Notes: generated by a model not told the origin, from the letters alone. Counted from the stretch's first letter, positions 8,342-17,859 are shown. The stretch: DNA of 64,000 nt from Pseudomonas sp. MYb60 (GCF_002979555.1 NZ_PCOZ01000007.1:1-64000), one strand, 5' to 3'. A program made the numbers and translations.

Positions 8342-9292
8342 ATGTTGAGTAGAACTGCCTCGGATTTGTACTGGATGTCTCGCTACCTGGAGCGCGCGGA
8401 AAACCTCGCGCGCATGCTCGATGTCAGCTATTCGTTGTCGCTGATGCCCCAGGACGGGCGCGGCGATGGCCTGCACGAACTGGCGATGCCGCTGTTGATC
8501 ACCGGTACCCTGGATGACTATCACGAACGCCACGGCGACCTGCACGCCGAACGCCTGCTGCATTTTTTTGCACTGGATGCGGCCAACCCGGCGAGTATCT
8601 ACAGTTGCCTTGGTGCGGCGCGGGCCAGTGCCCATGCGGTACGTGGGCGAATTACCGCTGACATGTGGGAAAACATCAACGCCACCTGGTGGGATATTCG
8701 CGAGATCGCCCAGCAAGGCTTGAGCCGCTATGGCATGAGCCGCTTCTGCGAGTGGGTCAAGGAGCGTTCACATCTGTTCCGTGGCGCCACCTACGGCACC
8801 ATCATGCGTAACGACGCGTTCCGCTTCATTCGCCTGGGCACCTTCATCGAGCGCGCCGACAATACGCTGCGCCTGTTGGACGCCCGCTACGAAATGGCGG
8901 GCGAGCGCGCCGAAGCCGTCACCGATGGCACGGCCCACGCCTACTATCAATGGAGCGCCTTGCTGCGTGCGTTGTCGTCGTTCGAGGCCTACACCGAGAT
9001 CTATCGCGACGCGCCAGGCGCCCGGCAAGTCGCAGAGCTGTTGCTGTTGCGCGCCGATGTGCCGCGTTCGCTGCGCGCCTGCAGCGAAGAGATCGACCAG
9101 ATCCTCGCGAGCCTGCCGGGGCTCAATGGCCGGCCGGCCCAGCGCCTGGCCGCCGAGATGGATGCGCGCCTGCGCTTTACTGCCATCGATGAAATCCTCG
9201 AGGAAGGCCTGCACGCCTGGCTGACCGACTTTATCCCCTTGGTCCGCCAGTTGGGCGATGCCATCTACAGTTCCTACCTGGAGGCGGCATGA
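8342..9292 (+). CDS. Alpha-E domain protein (DUF403)
   Basis: 316 residues, almost entirely helical, with the family signature MLSRTASDLYWMSRYLERAE at the N-terminus and the second repeat RLGTFIERADNTLRLLDARY. Family members have no established activity but nearly always accompany the permuted ATP-grasp protein and a transglutaminase-like protease, as here. The gene starts 4 bases after its upstream partner and overlaps the next gene by four bases (ATGA), so the three products are probably made together. Confidence 0.88.
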   Translation: MLSRTASDLYWMSRYLERAENLARMLDVSYSLSLMPQDGRGDGLHELAMPLLITGTLDDYHERHGDLHAERLLHFFALDAANPASIYSCLGAARASAHAVRGRITADMWENINATWWDIREIAQQGLSRYGMSRFCEWVKERSHLFRGATYGTIMRNDAFRFIRLGTFIERADNTLRLLDARYEMAGERAEAVTDGTAHAYYQWSALLRALSSFEAYTEIYRDAPGARQVAELLLLRADVPRSLRACSEEIDQILASLPGLNGRPAQRLAAEMDARLRFTAIDEILEEGLHAWLTDFIPLVRQLGDAIYSSYLEAA

Positions 9293-10092
9293 GACTCTCC
9301 ATCAGCCACGAAACCACCTACCACTACGAAGATCAGGTGCGCGCCAGCATCCAGTACCTGCGGCTCACGCCCCATGACAGCGAGCGCCAACATGTCCTGA
9401 GCTGGCAACTGGACCTGCCCCGCCCGGTGCGCGCCCAGGTAGACCCGTTCGGCAACATCCTGCACGTGTTGACCCTGGATGAGCCCCACGATGCCATCAT
9501 CATCGGCGCCCGTGGCCAAGTGGACATCGACGAGTTGCGCGAGGCGGAGCACGAAGCGCAGTCGGCGTTTCCGTTCCTGCGCTGCACTCGCCTCACCGAG
9601 CCGGATGAGGCCCTGCGTGGCTTCGCCGCCCAGCACTGCCATCAGCGCCGTGACCGCACGGCGTTGATCGACCTGATGCAGGCCTTGAATCAATCGATGG
9701 TCTACACGCCCGGTGCAACGGAAGTCGACACCAGTGCTGCCGAGGCCTTCGCGGGCGGGGCCGGGGTCTGCCAGGACCACACCCACGCCTTCCTGGCCTG
9801 CGCCCGCAGCCTGGGGATTCCGGCGCGGTATGTGTCCGGCTATCTGTACAGTGAAGACAGCACCCACCTCGCCAGCCACGCCTGGGCCGAAGCGTGGCTG
9901 GACGACGCCTGGTACAGCTTTGACGTGACCAACCAACTTGCGCGCCCGGAGCGGCATTTGAAATTGGCGGTTGGCCTGGATTACCTCGACGCTTGCCCGG
10001 TACGCGGCATGCGGCGTGGAGGGGGGCATGAGCAGATGCATGCCAAGGTGTTCGTGGCGCCTACTCCGGTAATTTCCGTGCAGCAGCAATAG
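9289..10092 (+). CDS. Transglutaminase-like cysteine peptidase
   Basis: 267 residues. The N-terminal beta-rich domain (MRLSISHETTYHYEDQVRAS) is typical of the bacterial transglutaminase N-domain family. The catalytic triad is visible: Cys161 in GGAGVCQDHTHAF, His197 in ASHAWAEAW and Asp212 in FDVTN. These enzymes usually act as peptidases or amidases. In this operon it would be expected to cut or trim the peptide made by the ATP-grasp partner. No signal peptide is seen, so a cytoplasmic location is likely. Confidence 0.9.
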   Translation: MRLSISHETTYHYEDQVRASIQYLRLTPHDSERQHVLSWQLDLPRPVRAQVDPFGNILHVLTLDEPHDAIIIGARGQVDIDELREAEHEAQSAFPFLRCTRLTEPDEALRGFAAQHCHQRRDRTALIDLMQALNQSMVYTPGATEVDTSAAEAFAGGAGVCQDHTHAFLACARSLGIPARYVSGYLYSEDSTHLASHAWAEAWLDDAWYSFDVTNQLARPERHLKLAVGLDYLDACPVRGMRRGGGHEQMHAKVFVAPTPVISVQQQ

Positions 10093-10142
10093 CCGCCCTA
10101 ACAGTAAAGATCCAAGGTCGGAGCGGGGGAGCTACGCCGGGT

Positions 10143-10949
10143 TCAGGGCTGCGGTTTGCGTCCCGCCATGTGCTTGAGGTAGCTCACCAGCCAGTCCAAC
10201 TCATGGTCCGGCAACACACCCGCAGCAAACCCCGGCATCTTCGCCTGTGGCCAATGTCTCAGGCTCTGCGGATCGCGGATGTATCGCTTGAGGAAATCCC
10301 CGCTGAAATATTCCGTCGGGTTGTAGGGAATGTTCAGGTCCGGACCCATCTGTGCATCGCCCGCGCCATTGAGGCGATGGCAGGCCAGGCAGTTTTTCTG
10401 AAACAGCGCAAAACCCTGGTTGATCGGGTCACTCGCCGAGAGCCTGGGGTCAGGCAGCAATGCCGGAAAACGCTCCGCCACGGTCTTCAACTGCTGGATG
10501 GCGGAGATCTGAAAAGGCCACTGCTCGGGGCTGATATGCCCGGCCTGCGGGTTGGTCCATACCAGGTAGAACGGCCCGGCGCTCGGTTTGCCTGCTGCCA
10601 GCGCAGGCCACGGATGAGCCGGGTCTTCAACCGCCAACCACGCGCGGGCACCCTGTTGTTCCAGCAGGGGGGCGGCGGCAAGTTCAGCGGCGAAGCCATC
10701 CAGGGCTACCGCTTGCAGGTGGCTCTGAGGTTTCAGGCCCGGCAGGAGAACCGTCAGCGGCACTGCGCGATAGGTCATGTCGCGCTTGTAGGAAACGTCG
10801 TTAACCACGTGCACGGTTTGCGCTTGGGGGTGATTGAGCAGCTCTGCGGTCTGCCAGGTGTGGCGGGCGTGGTCGAGCTTGACGGTCAATGACGCGGCAC
10901 CTACCGGCAGGGCAATCAGCAGGCCCAAGAGGGCGAAAATCGATTTCAA
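10143..10949 (-). CDS. Periplasmic c-type cytochrome
   Basis: 268 residues starting with TTG at 10949 so as to include a clean signal peptide (MKSIFALLGLLIALPVGA). Residues 20-150 resemble a molybdopterin-oxidoreductase-like beta domain without cofactor motifs (KRDMTYRAVPLTVLLPG). Residues 175-265 are a class I cytochrome c with haem site CLACH (Cys187, Cys190, His191) and a likely axial Met238 in AKMPGF. It probably transfers electrons in the periplasm; the redox partner is unknown. The start lacks a good ribosome site, so the exact start is uncertain. Confidence 0.78.
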   Translation of the reverse strand: MKSIFALLGLLIALPVGAASLTVKLDHARHTWQTAELLNHPQAQTVHVVNDVSYKRDMTYRAVPLTVLLPGLKPQSHLQAVALDGFAAELAAAPLLEQQGARAWLAVEDPAHPWPALAAGKPSAGPFYLVWTNPQAGHISPEQWPFQISAIQQLKTVAERFPALLPDPRLSASDPINQGFALFQKNCLACHRLNGAGDAQMGPDLNIPYNPTEYFSGDFLKRYIRDPQSLRHWPQAKMPGFAAGVLPDHELDWLVSYLKHMAGRKPQP

Positions 10950-11004
10950 GAGGCGGGCCCCAGCTACGTGTCAATATGGCCAACCATACCTGAAATCCAC
11001 GTGC

Positions 11005-11057
11005 AAAAAGACAGCCCCTGTGACAGGACCGCTACACGCAATGTCCCGGCAGGGGCT
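11005..11057 (-). terminator. Likely terminator of the 31-codon gene
   Basis: On the minus strand AGCCCCTG and CAGGGGCT (11050-11057 and 11013-11020) can pair, followed by GTCTTTTT. It lies 55-107 bases beyond the stop of the small ORF at 11112 and upstream of the cytochrome gene. The long loop makes it less certain. Confidence 0.5.
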
Positions 11058-11111
11058 GCCAAAAGCTGCCATCCTGATGCTGTACACGCACGGAATGTGG
11101 GGGTTGAGGGA

Positions 11112-11207
11112 TCACCCGATAACCTTGGTTAAATTGGGCAAGATCAGAATCAGTGTGGTGGCGAAAAGAATGAGTCCCGCCTGACGTACTTTCGAATGTT
11201 TGAACAT
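11112..11207 (-). CDS. Small single-span membrane peptide (31 residues)
   Basis: A short ORF, ATG at 11207, coding for MFKHSKVRQAGLILFATTLI followed by LILPNLTKVIG. It has a basic N-terminus and one strongly hydrophobic segment (about residues 11-26), the form of a bacterial small inner-membrane protein. A possible ribosome site (AAGGCGG) lies 7-13 bases upstream, and a terminator-like hairpin follows. Antisense ORFs in this gap lack such features. The function is unknown. Confidence 0.55.
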   Translation of the reverse strand: MFKHSKVRQAGLILFATTLILILPNLTKVIG

Positions 11208-11521
11208 GGCTGACCGCCTTTTGTTGTTATTCCTGAGCGTCAAATACGTGCCGTTTTTATTTCAGTATGGCGAGATGACGTGTCACTTTTCTTACAGTTG
11301 CTCCAGCAAAACCCGGCAGCAACTTCCTACTGATTCAACCTTAGAGCCCACGTTCTTCGTGGCTTAGATCCATTTCGTATCAGCTAATAAGCAAGTCCTC
11401 TAAAAACGGCATGAGGCCTATCGCCATCTTGGCGCCAGACCCTTGGCTAGACAGCTAAAACGATTAATCGGTGGAATAGCTTAGGTGCCTACCGTTCGTC
11501 CGACTGAGAGGGTCATTCGCA
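11208..11521. other. Gene-poor stretch between the small peptide and the thiolase leader
   Basis: The whole 10950-11598 gap holds the small peptide, its terminator and the leader ORF below. The remaining 314 bases are AT-richer than their surroundings. The only structure I see is a short hairpin at 11344-11363 (AGCCCACG-TTCTT-CGTGGCT) without a T-tract. No convincing promoter or RNA gene can be assigned. Confidence 0.5.
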
Positions 11522-11602
11522 ATGAGCGCATCCGTCATTGAAACCGTGTCAATCGGGCCTAAGGTAGAGGCCTACCTGCACAGCGGCGCGAGAACTCCAT
11601 GA
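11522..11602 (+). CDS. Possible 26-codon leader peptide overlapping the thiolase start
   Basis: ATG at 11522 opens the frame [26 protein letters not shown] and ends in the TGA of an ATGA overlap with the thiolase start at 11599. GAGAGG lies about 10 bases upstream of its ATG. The thiolase gene itself has only a weak ribosome site (GCGAGAA), so coupled translation from this leader is plausible. It could also be chance or a gene remnant. Confidence 0.4.
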   Translation: MSASVIETVSIGPKVEAYLHSGARTP

Positions 11603-12804
11603 CCCAAGCTCTGATCTATGACGCGATACGCACGCCCCGTGGCAAGGGCAAGGCTGACGGCGCGCTGCACAGCGTCAAGCCGGTAAACCTGGTGGCCGGC
11701 CTGCTCACCGCGCTGGCCCGGCGCAGCGACCTCGATACCCAACAGGTGGATGACATCGTCCTCGGCTGCGTCACCCCCGTGGGCGACCAGGGCGCCGACA
11801 TTGCCAAGACGGCTGCGCTGGTGGCGGACTGGGACATCAGCGTGGCGGGCGTGCAGGTCAACCGCTTCTGCGCGTCGGGCCTGGAGGCGGTCAACCTCGG
11901 TGCGATGAAAGTACGCTCCGGTTTCGAAGACCTGGTGGTGGTTGGTGGTGTCGAGTCCATGTCCCGCGTGCCCATGGGCAGCGATGGCGGCGCCTGGGTG
12001 CTCGACCCGCAGACCAATCTGCACAGCCACTTCACGCCCCAAGGCATCGGGGCAGACCTTATTGCGACCCTGGAAGGCTTCACGCGCCAGGACGTCGACG
12101 CCTTCGCCCTACAGTCCCAGCAGAAAGCGGCCAGGGCTCGTGCGGACGGTTCCTTCAGCAAGTCGCTGATTGCGGTGCAGGACCAGAACGGCATCGTGCT
12201 GCTGGACCACGACGAATTTATCCGTGGCGACTCCACCCTGGACGGCTTGGGCAAGCTCAAGCCCAGCTTCGAAATGATCGGCCAGATGGGGTTCGACGCC
12301 ACCGCACTGCGGGTGTACAGCCAGGTGGAGCTTATCCATCACGTTCACACACCGGGCAATAGCTCCGGGATCGTCGACGGCGCCGCGCTAATGTTGATCG
12401 GCTCCGAGGCCAAGGGCCGCGAATTGGGCCTGCCACCTCGGGCGCGTATCGTCGCCACAGCAGTGACCAGCACCGACCCGACCATCATGCTGACCGGGCC
12501 GGCCCCGGCAACCCGCAAGGCCTTGGCCAAGGCGGGGTTGCGTGTCGAAGACATCGACCTGTTCGAAGTCAACGAAGCGTTTGCGTCCGTCGTCCTGAAA
12601 TTCATCAAGGACATGCGCATCGATGCTACGCGGGTCAACGTCAATGGCGGTTCCATCGCCCTGGGTCACCCGCTGGGCGCCACCGGGTGCGCGATCCTCG
12701 GCACCTTGCTCGACGAGCTGGAAGCGCGCCAGCAGCGTTACGGCCTGGCCACTCTGTGCGTCGGCGGTGGCATGGGCATCGCCACGATTATCGAACGTCT
12801 CTGA
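11599..12804 (+). CDS. Acetyl-CoA C-acyltransferase (thiolase)
   Basis: 401 residues, the usual thiolase length. The active-site cysteine is Cys91 in [14 protein letters not shown]. The C-terminal catalytic motifs [17 protein letters not shown] and CVGGGMG are intact. It performs the last step of beta-oxidation, splitting 3-ketoacyl-CoA to acetyl-CoA and a shortened acyl-CoA, or the reverse condensation. The next gene, 16 bases downstream, encodes the hydratase/dehydrogenase, forming an alternative FadAB-like complex. The position apart from the main fadBA genes suggests a specialised chain length or substrate. Confidence 0.92.
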   Translation: MTQALIYDAIRTPRGKGKADGALHSVKPVNLVAGLLTALARRSDLDTQQVDDIVLGCVTPVGDQGADIAKTAALVADWDISVAGVQVNRFCASGLEAVNLGAMKVRSGFEDLVVVGGVESMSRVPMGSDGGAWVLDPQTNLHSHFTPQGIGADLIATLEGFTRQDVDAFALQSQQKAARARADGSFSKSLIAVQDQNGIVLLDHDEFIRGDSTLDGLGKLKPSFEMIGQMGFDATALRVYSQVELIHHVHTPGNSSGIVDGAALMLIGSEAKGRELGLPPRARIVATAVTSTDPTIMLTGPAPATRKALAKAGLRVEDIDLFEVNEAFASVVLKFIKDMRIDATRVNVNGGSIALGHPLGATGCAILGTLLDELEARQQRYGLATLCVGGGMGIATIIERL

Positions 12805-12820
12805 GCCTCAGGAATCCGTC

Positions 12821-14968
12821 ATGACCCAAGCGATTCGTTACGAAAAAGGCCAGGACCAAATCGTGGTGCTGACCCTCGACATGCCCGGCCAGAGCGCCAA
12901 CACCATGAACGGCGTGTACCGTGAGGCCATGGCGGCCACCGTCGCACGCCTCGAAGCAGAAAAGGACCACATCGCCGGGGTGGTGATCACGTCGGCCAAG
13001 AAGACCTTTTTCGCCGGCGGCGACCTCAATGAACTGATCAAGGTCGACAAGGCCAACGCCAAGGGTTTCTACGACAGCGTGGGGGTACTCAAAGCCCAGT
13101 TGCGTCGCCTGGAAACCCTGGGCAAACCGGTGGTGGCCGCTATCAATGGTGCGGCGCTCGGCGGTGGCTGGGAGATTTGCCTCGCCTGCCATTACCGCAT
13201 TGCGTTGGACGATTCCTCGGTGCAGCTTGGCCTGCCTGAAGTCACCCTGGGCTTGTTGCCGGGCGGTGGCGGAGTGGTGCGCATGGTGCGCCTGCTGGGG
13301 CTGGAAAAGGCCTTGCCGTATTTGCTCGAAGGTAAAAAGCTACGCCCGCAACAGGCACTGCAAGCGGGGCTGATCCACGGTTTGGCGGCGAATCGCGATG
13401 AGCTGCTGGCCAAATCCCGTGCCTGGATTCTGGCCAATCCCGAGCCCCGGCAGCCTTGGGACGCGAAGGGCTATCAGATTCCCGGTGGCACGCCGTCCAG
13501 TCCAAAAGTTGCGCAAATGCTGGCTATCGCGCCGTCGATTTTGCGCAGTAAAACCCAGGGCTGCTTCCCGGCGCCGGAGAAAATCCTCTGCGCGGCGGTT
13601 GAAGGCGCTCAGGTGGATTTCGACACCGCCCACCTGATTGAAACCCGCTACTTCACCGAACTGGTTACAGGCCAGGTGGCGAAGAACATGATCGGCACGT
13701 TCTGGTTCCAGCTCAATGAAATCAACGCCGGCAGTTCAAGACCCCAGGGAATCGCCCCCTGCGTCACCCGAAAAGTCGGGGTGCTCGGCGCCGGGATGAT
13801 GGGCGCGGGTATCGCCTACGTCAGCGCCTGCGCGGGGATCGAGGTGGTGCTCAAGGATATCAACCTGGCGGCGGCCGAGAAGGGCAAGGCGCATTCGGCG
13901 GCGCTGCTGGACAAGAAGCTCAGCCGTGGGCAACTGACCGCCGAGCAGCGCGATGCCATCCTCGCGCGGATTCATCCTGCGGCGTCGGACAGCGAGCTGG
14001 CGGGTTGCGACCTGATCATCGAAGCGGTGTTCGAAGACCGCGAACTGAAAGCCAAGGTCTCTGCTGCCGCTCAACACGTTGTCGGCGCCGATGCGGTGAT
14101 CGCCTCCAACACCTCGACCTTGCCGATCAGCGGCTTGGCCAGCGCAGTGCCGGACCCCGGCACGTTCATCGGCCTGCATTTCTTCAGTCCGGTGGACAAG
14201 ATGGCCTTGGTGGAGATCATCAGGGGCGTCCGTACCTCAGACGAAACCCTGGCCCGGGGTTTTGATTTCGTGCTGCAAATCAAGAAAACCCCGATCGTGG
14301 TCAACGACAGCCGAGGGTTCTTCACCTCGCGGGTGTTCGCCACCTTCACCAACGAAGGCATTGCCATGCTGGGTGAAGGGGTCGCCGCGCCGATGATCGA
14401 GACCGAAGCGCGCAAGGCCGGCATGCCGGTGGGGCCGTTGGCGGTGTCGGACGAAGTGTCCCTCAGCCTGATGAGCCATATCCGACAGCAAACCGCGAAA
14501 GATCTGCAGGCCGAGGGCAAGGCAGTGCCGACCCATCCTGCCACGGTGGTGATCGATTGGCTGGTGCGCGACTGCCAGCGCGCGGGCAAGGCGGCCGGGG
14601 GTGGTTTCTATGAATACCCCAGCGATGGGCAGAAGCACTTGTGGCCTGAGCTGAAAAGCCGCTTTGAACGGCCCGATCGACGGATTCCTGCGCAGGATGT
14701 GCGCGACCGTCTGCTGTTTATCCAGGCCATCGAAACCGTGCGCTGTGTGGAGGAGGGGGTGTTGACGTCCACTGCCGATGCCAACGTCGGTTCTATCTTC
14801 GGCATTGGCTTTGCGGCGTGGACAGGTGGGGCGTTGCAGTTCATCAACCAATACGGCTTGAACGACTTCATCGCCCGCGCCCGCTACCTGGCCGAGCAGT
14901 ACGGCGAGCGCTTCACGCCTCCGGCGTTATTGTTGGAAAAAGCCGCACAAGGCACCCAGTTCGTGTAA
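12821..14968 (+). CDS. Bifunctional enoyl-CoA hydratase / 3-hydroxyacyl-CoA dehydrogenase
   Basis: 715 residues from ATG 12821; a longer open frame upstream overlaps the thiolase and is not used. Residues 1-200 are a crotonase domain (FFAGGDLNEL, INGAALGGGWEICLA and LPEVTLGLLPGGGG). From about 310 there is an NAD-binding domain (VGVLGAGMMGAGIAYVSACA) and the dehydrogenase motif NTSTLPISGLASAV ... GLHFFSPVDKM. Two C-terminal helical dimerisation repeats follow. It resembles FadB/FadJ and probably forms a complex with the thiolase encoded just upstream. Confidence 0.93.
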   Translation: MTQAIRYEKGQDQIVVLTLDMPGQSANTMNGVYREAMAATVARLEAEKDHIAGVVITSAKKTFFAGGDLNELIKVDKANAKGFYDSVGVLKAQLRRLETLGKPVVAAINGAALGGGWEICLACHYRIALDDSSVQLGLPEVTLGLLPGGGGVVRMVRLLGLEKALPYLLEGKKLRPQQALQAGLIHGLAANRDELLAKSRAWILANPEPRQPWDAKGYQIPGGTPSSPKVAQMLAIAPSILRSKTQGCFPAPEKILCAAVEGAQVDFDTAHLIETRYFTELVTGQVAKNMIGTFWFQLNEINAGSSRPQGIAPCVTRKVGVLGAGMMGAGIAYVSACAGIEVVLKDINLAAAEKGKAHSAALLDKKLSRGQLTAEQRDAILARIHPAASDSELAGCDLIIEAVFEDRELKAKVSAAAQHVVGADAVIASNTSTLPISGLASAVPDPGTFIGLHFFSPVDKMALVEIIRGVRTSDETLARGFDFVLQIKKTPIVVNDSRGFFTSRVFATFTNEGIAMLGEGVAAPMIETEARKAGMPVGPLAVSDEVSLSLMSHIRQQTAKDLQAEGKAVPTHPATVVIDWLVRDCQRAGKAAGGGFYEYPSDGQKHLWPELKSRFERPDRRIPAQDVRDRLLFIQAIETVRCVEEGVLTSTADANVGSIFGIGFAAWTGGALQFINQYGLNDFIARARYLAEQYGERFTPPALLLEKAAQGTQFV

Positions 14969-15138
14969 GCGCTAGCGTGCTCGCACAGCACCTCTTAACG
15001 ACGTGTCTTTCCACGCTGATCGCATTATCGTTGGCGACTTTCGCGAGCACGCTCGCGCCTACAAGGGGCTTGCCTGCGGATGTGTTTCAGGGCAGGCTTG
15101 GGTGTGCATTATTCCCTTCACCGTGTCAGGTATTTTTT

Positions 15139-15870
15139 ATGTCGCTACGCGTCTGCATTCTGGAAACCGATGTCCTGCGCCCGGAGTTGGTGGATCAATA
15201 TCAGGGTTACGGGCAGATGTTCCAGCGTCTGTTCTCCCAGCAGCCCATCGCCGCAGAGTTCACCGTGTACAACGTGATGAAGGGCGAGTACCCGGCTGAC
15301 GACGAGTCATTCGACGCCTACCTGGTCACTGGCAGCAAAGCTGATTCCTTCGGCACCGACCCGTGGATCCAGACGCTCAAGACCTACCTGCTTGACCGCT
15401 ACGCGCGTGGCGACAAGTTGCTCGGTATCTGCTTCGGCCATCAGTTGCTGGCCCTGCTGTTGGGCGGCAAGAGCGAGCGTGCCAGCCAGGGTTGGGGCGT
15501 GGGCACCCACAACTATCAAATGGCCGCCAAGGCACCGTGGATCAGCCCGGTGGTGGAAGAGTTGACGTTGCTCATTAGCCACCAGGACCAGGTCACCGCG
15601 CTACCGGAAAACGCCACTGTGATCGCGTCCAGCGAGTTCTGCCCGTTCGCCGCGTACCACATCAACGACCAGGTGCTGTGCTTCCAGGGCCACCCGGAGT
15701 TCATCCACGATTATTCCCGCGCGCTGCTGGATATTCGCCAGCAGAACCTCGGCGAGCACATCTATAGCAGCGGCGTGGCCAGCCTGGCGCGTGACCACCA
15801 CGGCGTCACCGTGGCGGAATGGATGATGCGCTTCGTGGCGCACAAGCCTAAAGCCAACCCGAACGCTTGA
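15139..15870 (+). CDS. Class I glutamine amidotransferase-like protein
   Basis: 243 residues from ATG 15139. The nucleophile elbow is GICFGHQLLALLLGG and the His/Glu pair lies in FQGHPEF; this is the GMP-synthase-type GATase fold without a synthetase domain. Family members use glutamine or gamma-glutamyl compounds. No partner gene is nearby, so it may act alone, for example in gamma-glutamyl-amine hydrolysis. Its last 23 bases overlap the 3' end of the convergent corA gene. Confidence 0.83.
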   Translation: MSLRVCILETDVLRPELVDQYQGYGQMFQRLFSQQPIAAEFTVYNVMKGEYPADDESFDAYLVTGSKADSFGTDPWIQTLKTYLLDRYARGDKLLGICFGHQLLALLLGGKSERASQGWGVGTHNYQMAAKAPWISPVVEELTLLISHQDQVTALPENATVIASSEFCPFAAYHINDQVLCFQGHPEFIHDYSRALLDIRQQNLGEHIYSSGVASLARDHHGVTVAEWMMRFVAHKPKANPNA

Positions 15871-16819
15871 AACTGGCCCACAGGCTGGTGCAGCCCACGG
15901 CGATGAACCCGAGCACCGCAAAATAGCCGTAGTGCCATTGCAGCTCGGGCATGTTCTGGAAATTCATCCCGTAAATCCCCGCCACGGCGGTGGGGAACGC
16001 CAGGATCGCCGCCCAGGCCGCGAACTTGCGCTGTACCACGCTCTGGCGCGAAGCCTCGAGCAGCACACCGATCTCGATGGTCTGGCTGGCGATGTCGCGC
16101 AAGGTGGTGAGGTCTTCCATCTGCCGCGTCACGTGGATCTGCACATCGCGAAAATACGGACGCATGTTCTTGTCGATGAACGGGAAGCTCAGCTTCTGCA
16201 GCTCCTGGCTGATCTCCACCATCGGCGCCACATGGCGCTTGAGGCGCAAGACATCGCGACGCAGGCCGTGAATCTTCTGGATGTCGCGTTCACTCAATGA
16301 ACTGCACAGCACGTTGCGCTCCAGCTCATCGATTTCGGCATGAATCGCTTCGCTTACCGGCTGGTAGTTCTCGGTGACGAAATCCAGCAGCGCATAGAGC
16401 ACGAAATCTTCCCCATGCTCCAGCAACAACGGCCGCGCCTCACAGCGCTGGCGAACAAAGCCGTAGGACGCCGAATGACCATTGCGCGCAGTGATGATGT
16501 AGCCGTTGCCAGCGAAGATATGGGTTTCGATGAACTCCAGCTTGCCGTTCTCGCGCACCGGCGAATAGGTGACGATAAACAGCGCATCGCCGAAGGTCTC
16601 GAGCTTGGGCCGGCTGTGTTTTTCCAGGGCGTCTTCGATGGCCAGTTCATGCAGGTTGAACTGGCGTTGCAGGTTGGCCAGCTCCCGGGCGTCGGGCTCT
16701 TCCAGGCCGATCCACACAAAGTGCCCAGGTTTGGCGGCCCAGGCTGCACCTTCATCTAGGGTGATATCGGTAACTTTTTTGCCGGCGCTGTAGACGGCGG
16801 CCGCAACAACTCTACCCAT
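15848..16819 (-). CDS. corA: CorA-family magnesium/cobalt transporter
   Basis: 323 residues, a normal CorA length. The long cytoplasmic N-terminal domain contains EDALEKHSRPKLETFGDALF, and the pore signature YGMNF stands between the two C-terminal transmembrane helices. The last residues (FKRSGWL) are cytoplasmic and basic. It is a pentameric inner-membrane channel for Mg2+ and Co2+. The gene is convergent with, and overlaps, the amidotransferase gene by 23 bases. Confidence 0.9.
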   Translation of the reverse strand: MGRVVAAAVYSAGKKVTDITLDEGAAWAAKPGHFVWIGLEEPDARELANLQRQFNLHELAIEDALEKHSRPKLETFGDALFIVTYSPVRENGKLEFIETHIFAGNGYIITARNGHSASYGFVRQRCEARPLLLEHGEDFVLYALLDFVTENYQPVSEAIHAEIDELERNVLCSSLSERDIQKIHGLRRDVLRLKRHVAPMVEISQELQKLSFPFIDKNMRPYFRDVQIHVTRQMEDLTTLRDIASQTIEIGVLLEASRQSVVQRKFAAWAAILAFPTAVAGIYGMNFQNMPELQWHYGYFAVLGFIAVGCTSLWASFKRSGWL

Positions 16820-16947
16820 GGTGCAGATCGCTTCTTGTTGGGATGACAGATGTTGGGCAGCTTAGCCTGAATACCGTTCCGTTGCGGACGTTCACCTGTG
16901 GTTAGCGAGTTTGCTCGCGCTGGGGCGCGAAGCGGCGCCAATACTCT

Positions 16948-17670
16948 TTATCCCGCACTCAATTCCTGGTCCATCTGCGCAATGCACTCCTCCATCTGCT
17001 CCTGACACCGCTGCATCAACCCCCCAACGTCATCCGCCGTCATCCCCACCGTAGGAATCGGCGGCAACGAACGTATGAGCACCTCCCCGCTGTGCCAACG
17101 ATCGAGCCGCATGGTGTTGACGTAATTGCTCACACACACCTGCACGATCGGCACGCCCGCCGCAATCGCCATGTGAAACGCGCCTTTCTTGAACGGCAAC
17201 AGCCCCTTGCCCAGGTTGCGCGTGCCTTCCGGGAACACCCAGATCGAGGTGTCCTTGTGTTGCAACGTGTGGGTGGTGGTCAGCATCGCCCGACGCGCCT
17301 TGTGCGCATTGCCGCGGTCGATCAGCACGTTACCCGCCAACCAGAACAATTGGCCGAACAGCGGCACCCATTTCAGGCTTTTCTTGGCGATACACACCGT
17401 GCGGTGTGGCACCACATTGCCGAATACAAACAGGTCGTAGTTGGACTGGTGATTGGCGATGATCACACAGGTACCGGGCTTGTCGCGCAGTGAATCCACA
17501 TCGGTCTTCACCTTCAGGCCCAGCAGCCACATGGCCGGTAGCGCATACAGGCGAGCACACAGGCGGCTGTTGTCCGGGTTGAACGGCCGGCAGATTCCGA
17601 TCAGCACACCCAGCATGCCTGCGATCATAAAGTGCAGGCCCATCAACAACATACGCAGCAGAAAAAGCAT
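16948..17670 (-). CDS. plsC: 1-acyl-sn-glycerol-3-phosphate acyltransferase
   Basis: 240 residues from ATG 17670; a GTG two codons earlier is an alternative. An N-terminal membrane helix is followed by the acyltransferase motifs NHQSNYD (HX4D catalytic pair) and FPEGTRN. It adds the second acyl chain to lysophosphatidic acid in phospholipid synthesis. Pseudomonads have several PlsC homologues and this could be any of them. It stands alone between corA and a crotonase gene. Confidence 0.88.
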   Translation of the reverse strand: MLFLLRMLLMGLHFMIAGMLGVLIGICRPFNPDNSRLCARLYALPAMWLLGLKVKTDVDSLRDKPGTCVIIANHQSNYDLFVFGNVVPHRTVCIAKKSLKWVPLFGQLFWLAGNVLIDRGNAHKARRAMLTTTHTLQHKDTSIWVFPEGTRNLGKGLLPFKKGAFHMAIAAGVPIVQVCVSNYVNTMRLDRWHSGEVLIRSLPPIPTVGMTADDVGGLMQRCQEQMEECIAQMDQELSAG

Positions 17671-17829
17671 CGACACGGCCTATCAGGGCAAAAGGTCGCG
17701 CAGTGTACGGTTGTGCACTGTCTTCGGCAATTAGCCGTGCAGAGGTAGGAGATGGGCGATGTTTAAGCACATGTTTCAACATCTGCGGGCAAGGGCGGGC
17801 TAGAGCGTTTGAGGAAAGTGAGCAAACGC

Positions 17830-17859
17830 TTGTAGGAACTGGTATGCCAGTTCCTACAA
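17830..17859. repeat. Perfect 13-bp inverted repeat after the crotonase gene
   Basis: TTGTAGGAACTGG, a TATG loop, then CCAGTTCCTACAA. It lies just beyond the stop of the crotonase gene on the minus strand and could fold in its mRNA. It has no T-tract and looks like one of the palindromic repeat types of pseudomonads rather than a simple terminator. Confidence 0.7.

Noticed and set aside
12623..12820. Longer start for the bifunctional hydratase/dehydrogenase
   Set aside because: It would overlap the thiolase by about 180 bases. The ATG at 12821 gives the standard crotonase N-terminus with AGGA upstream.
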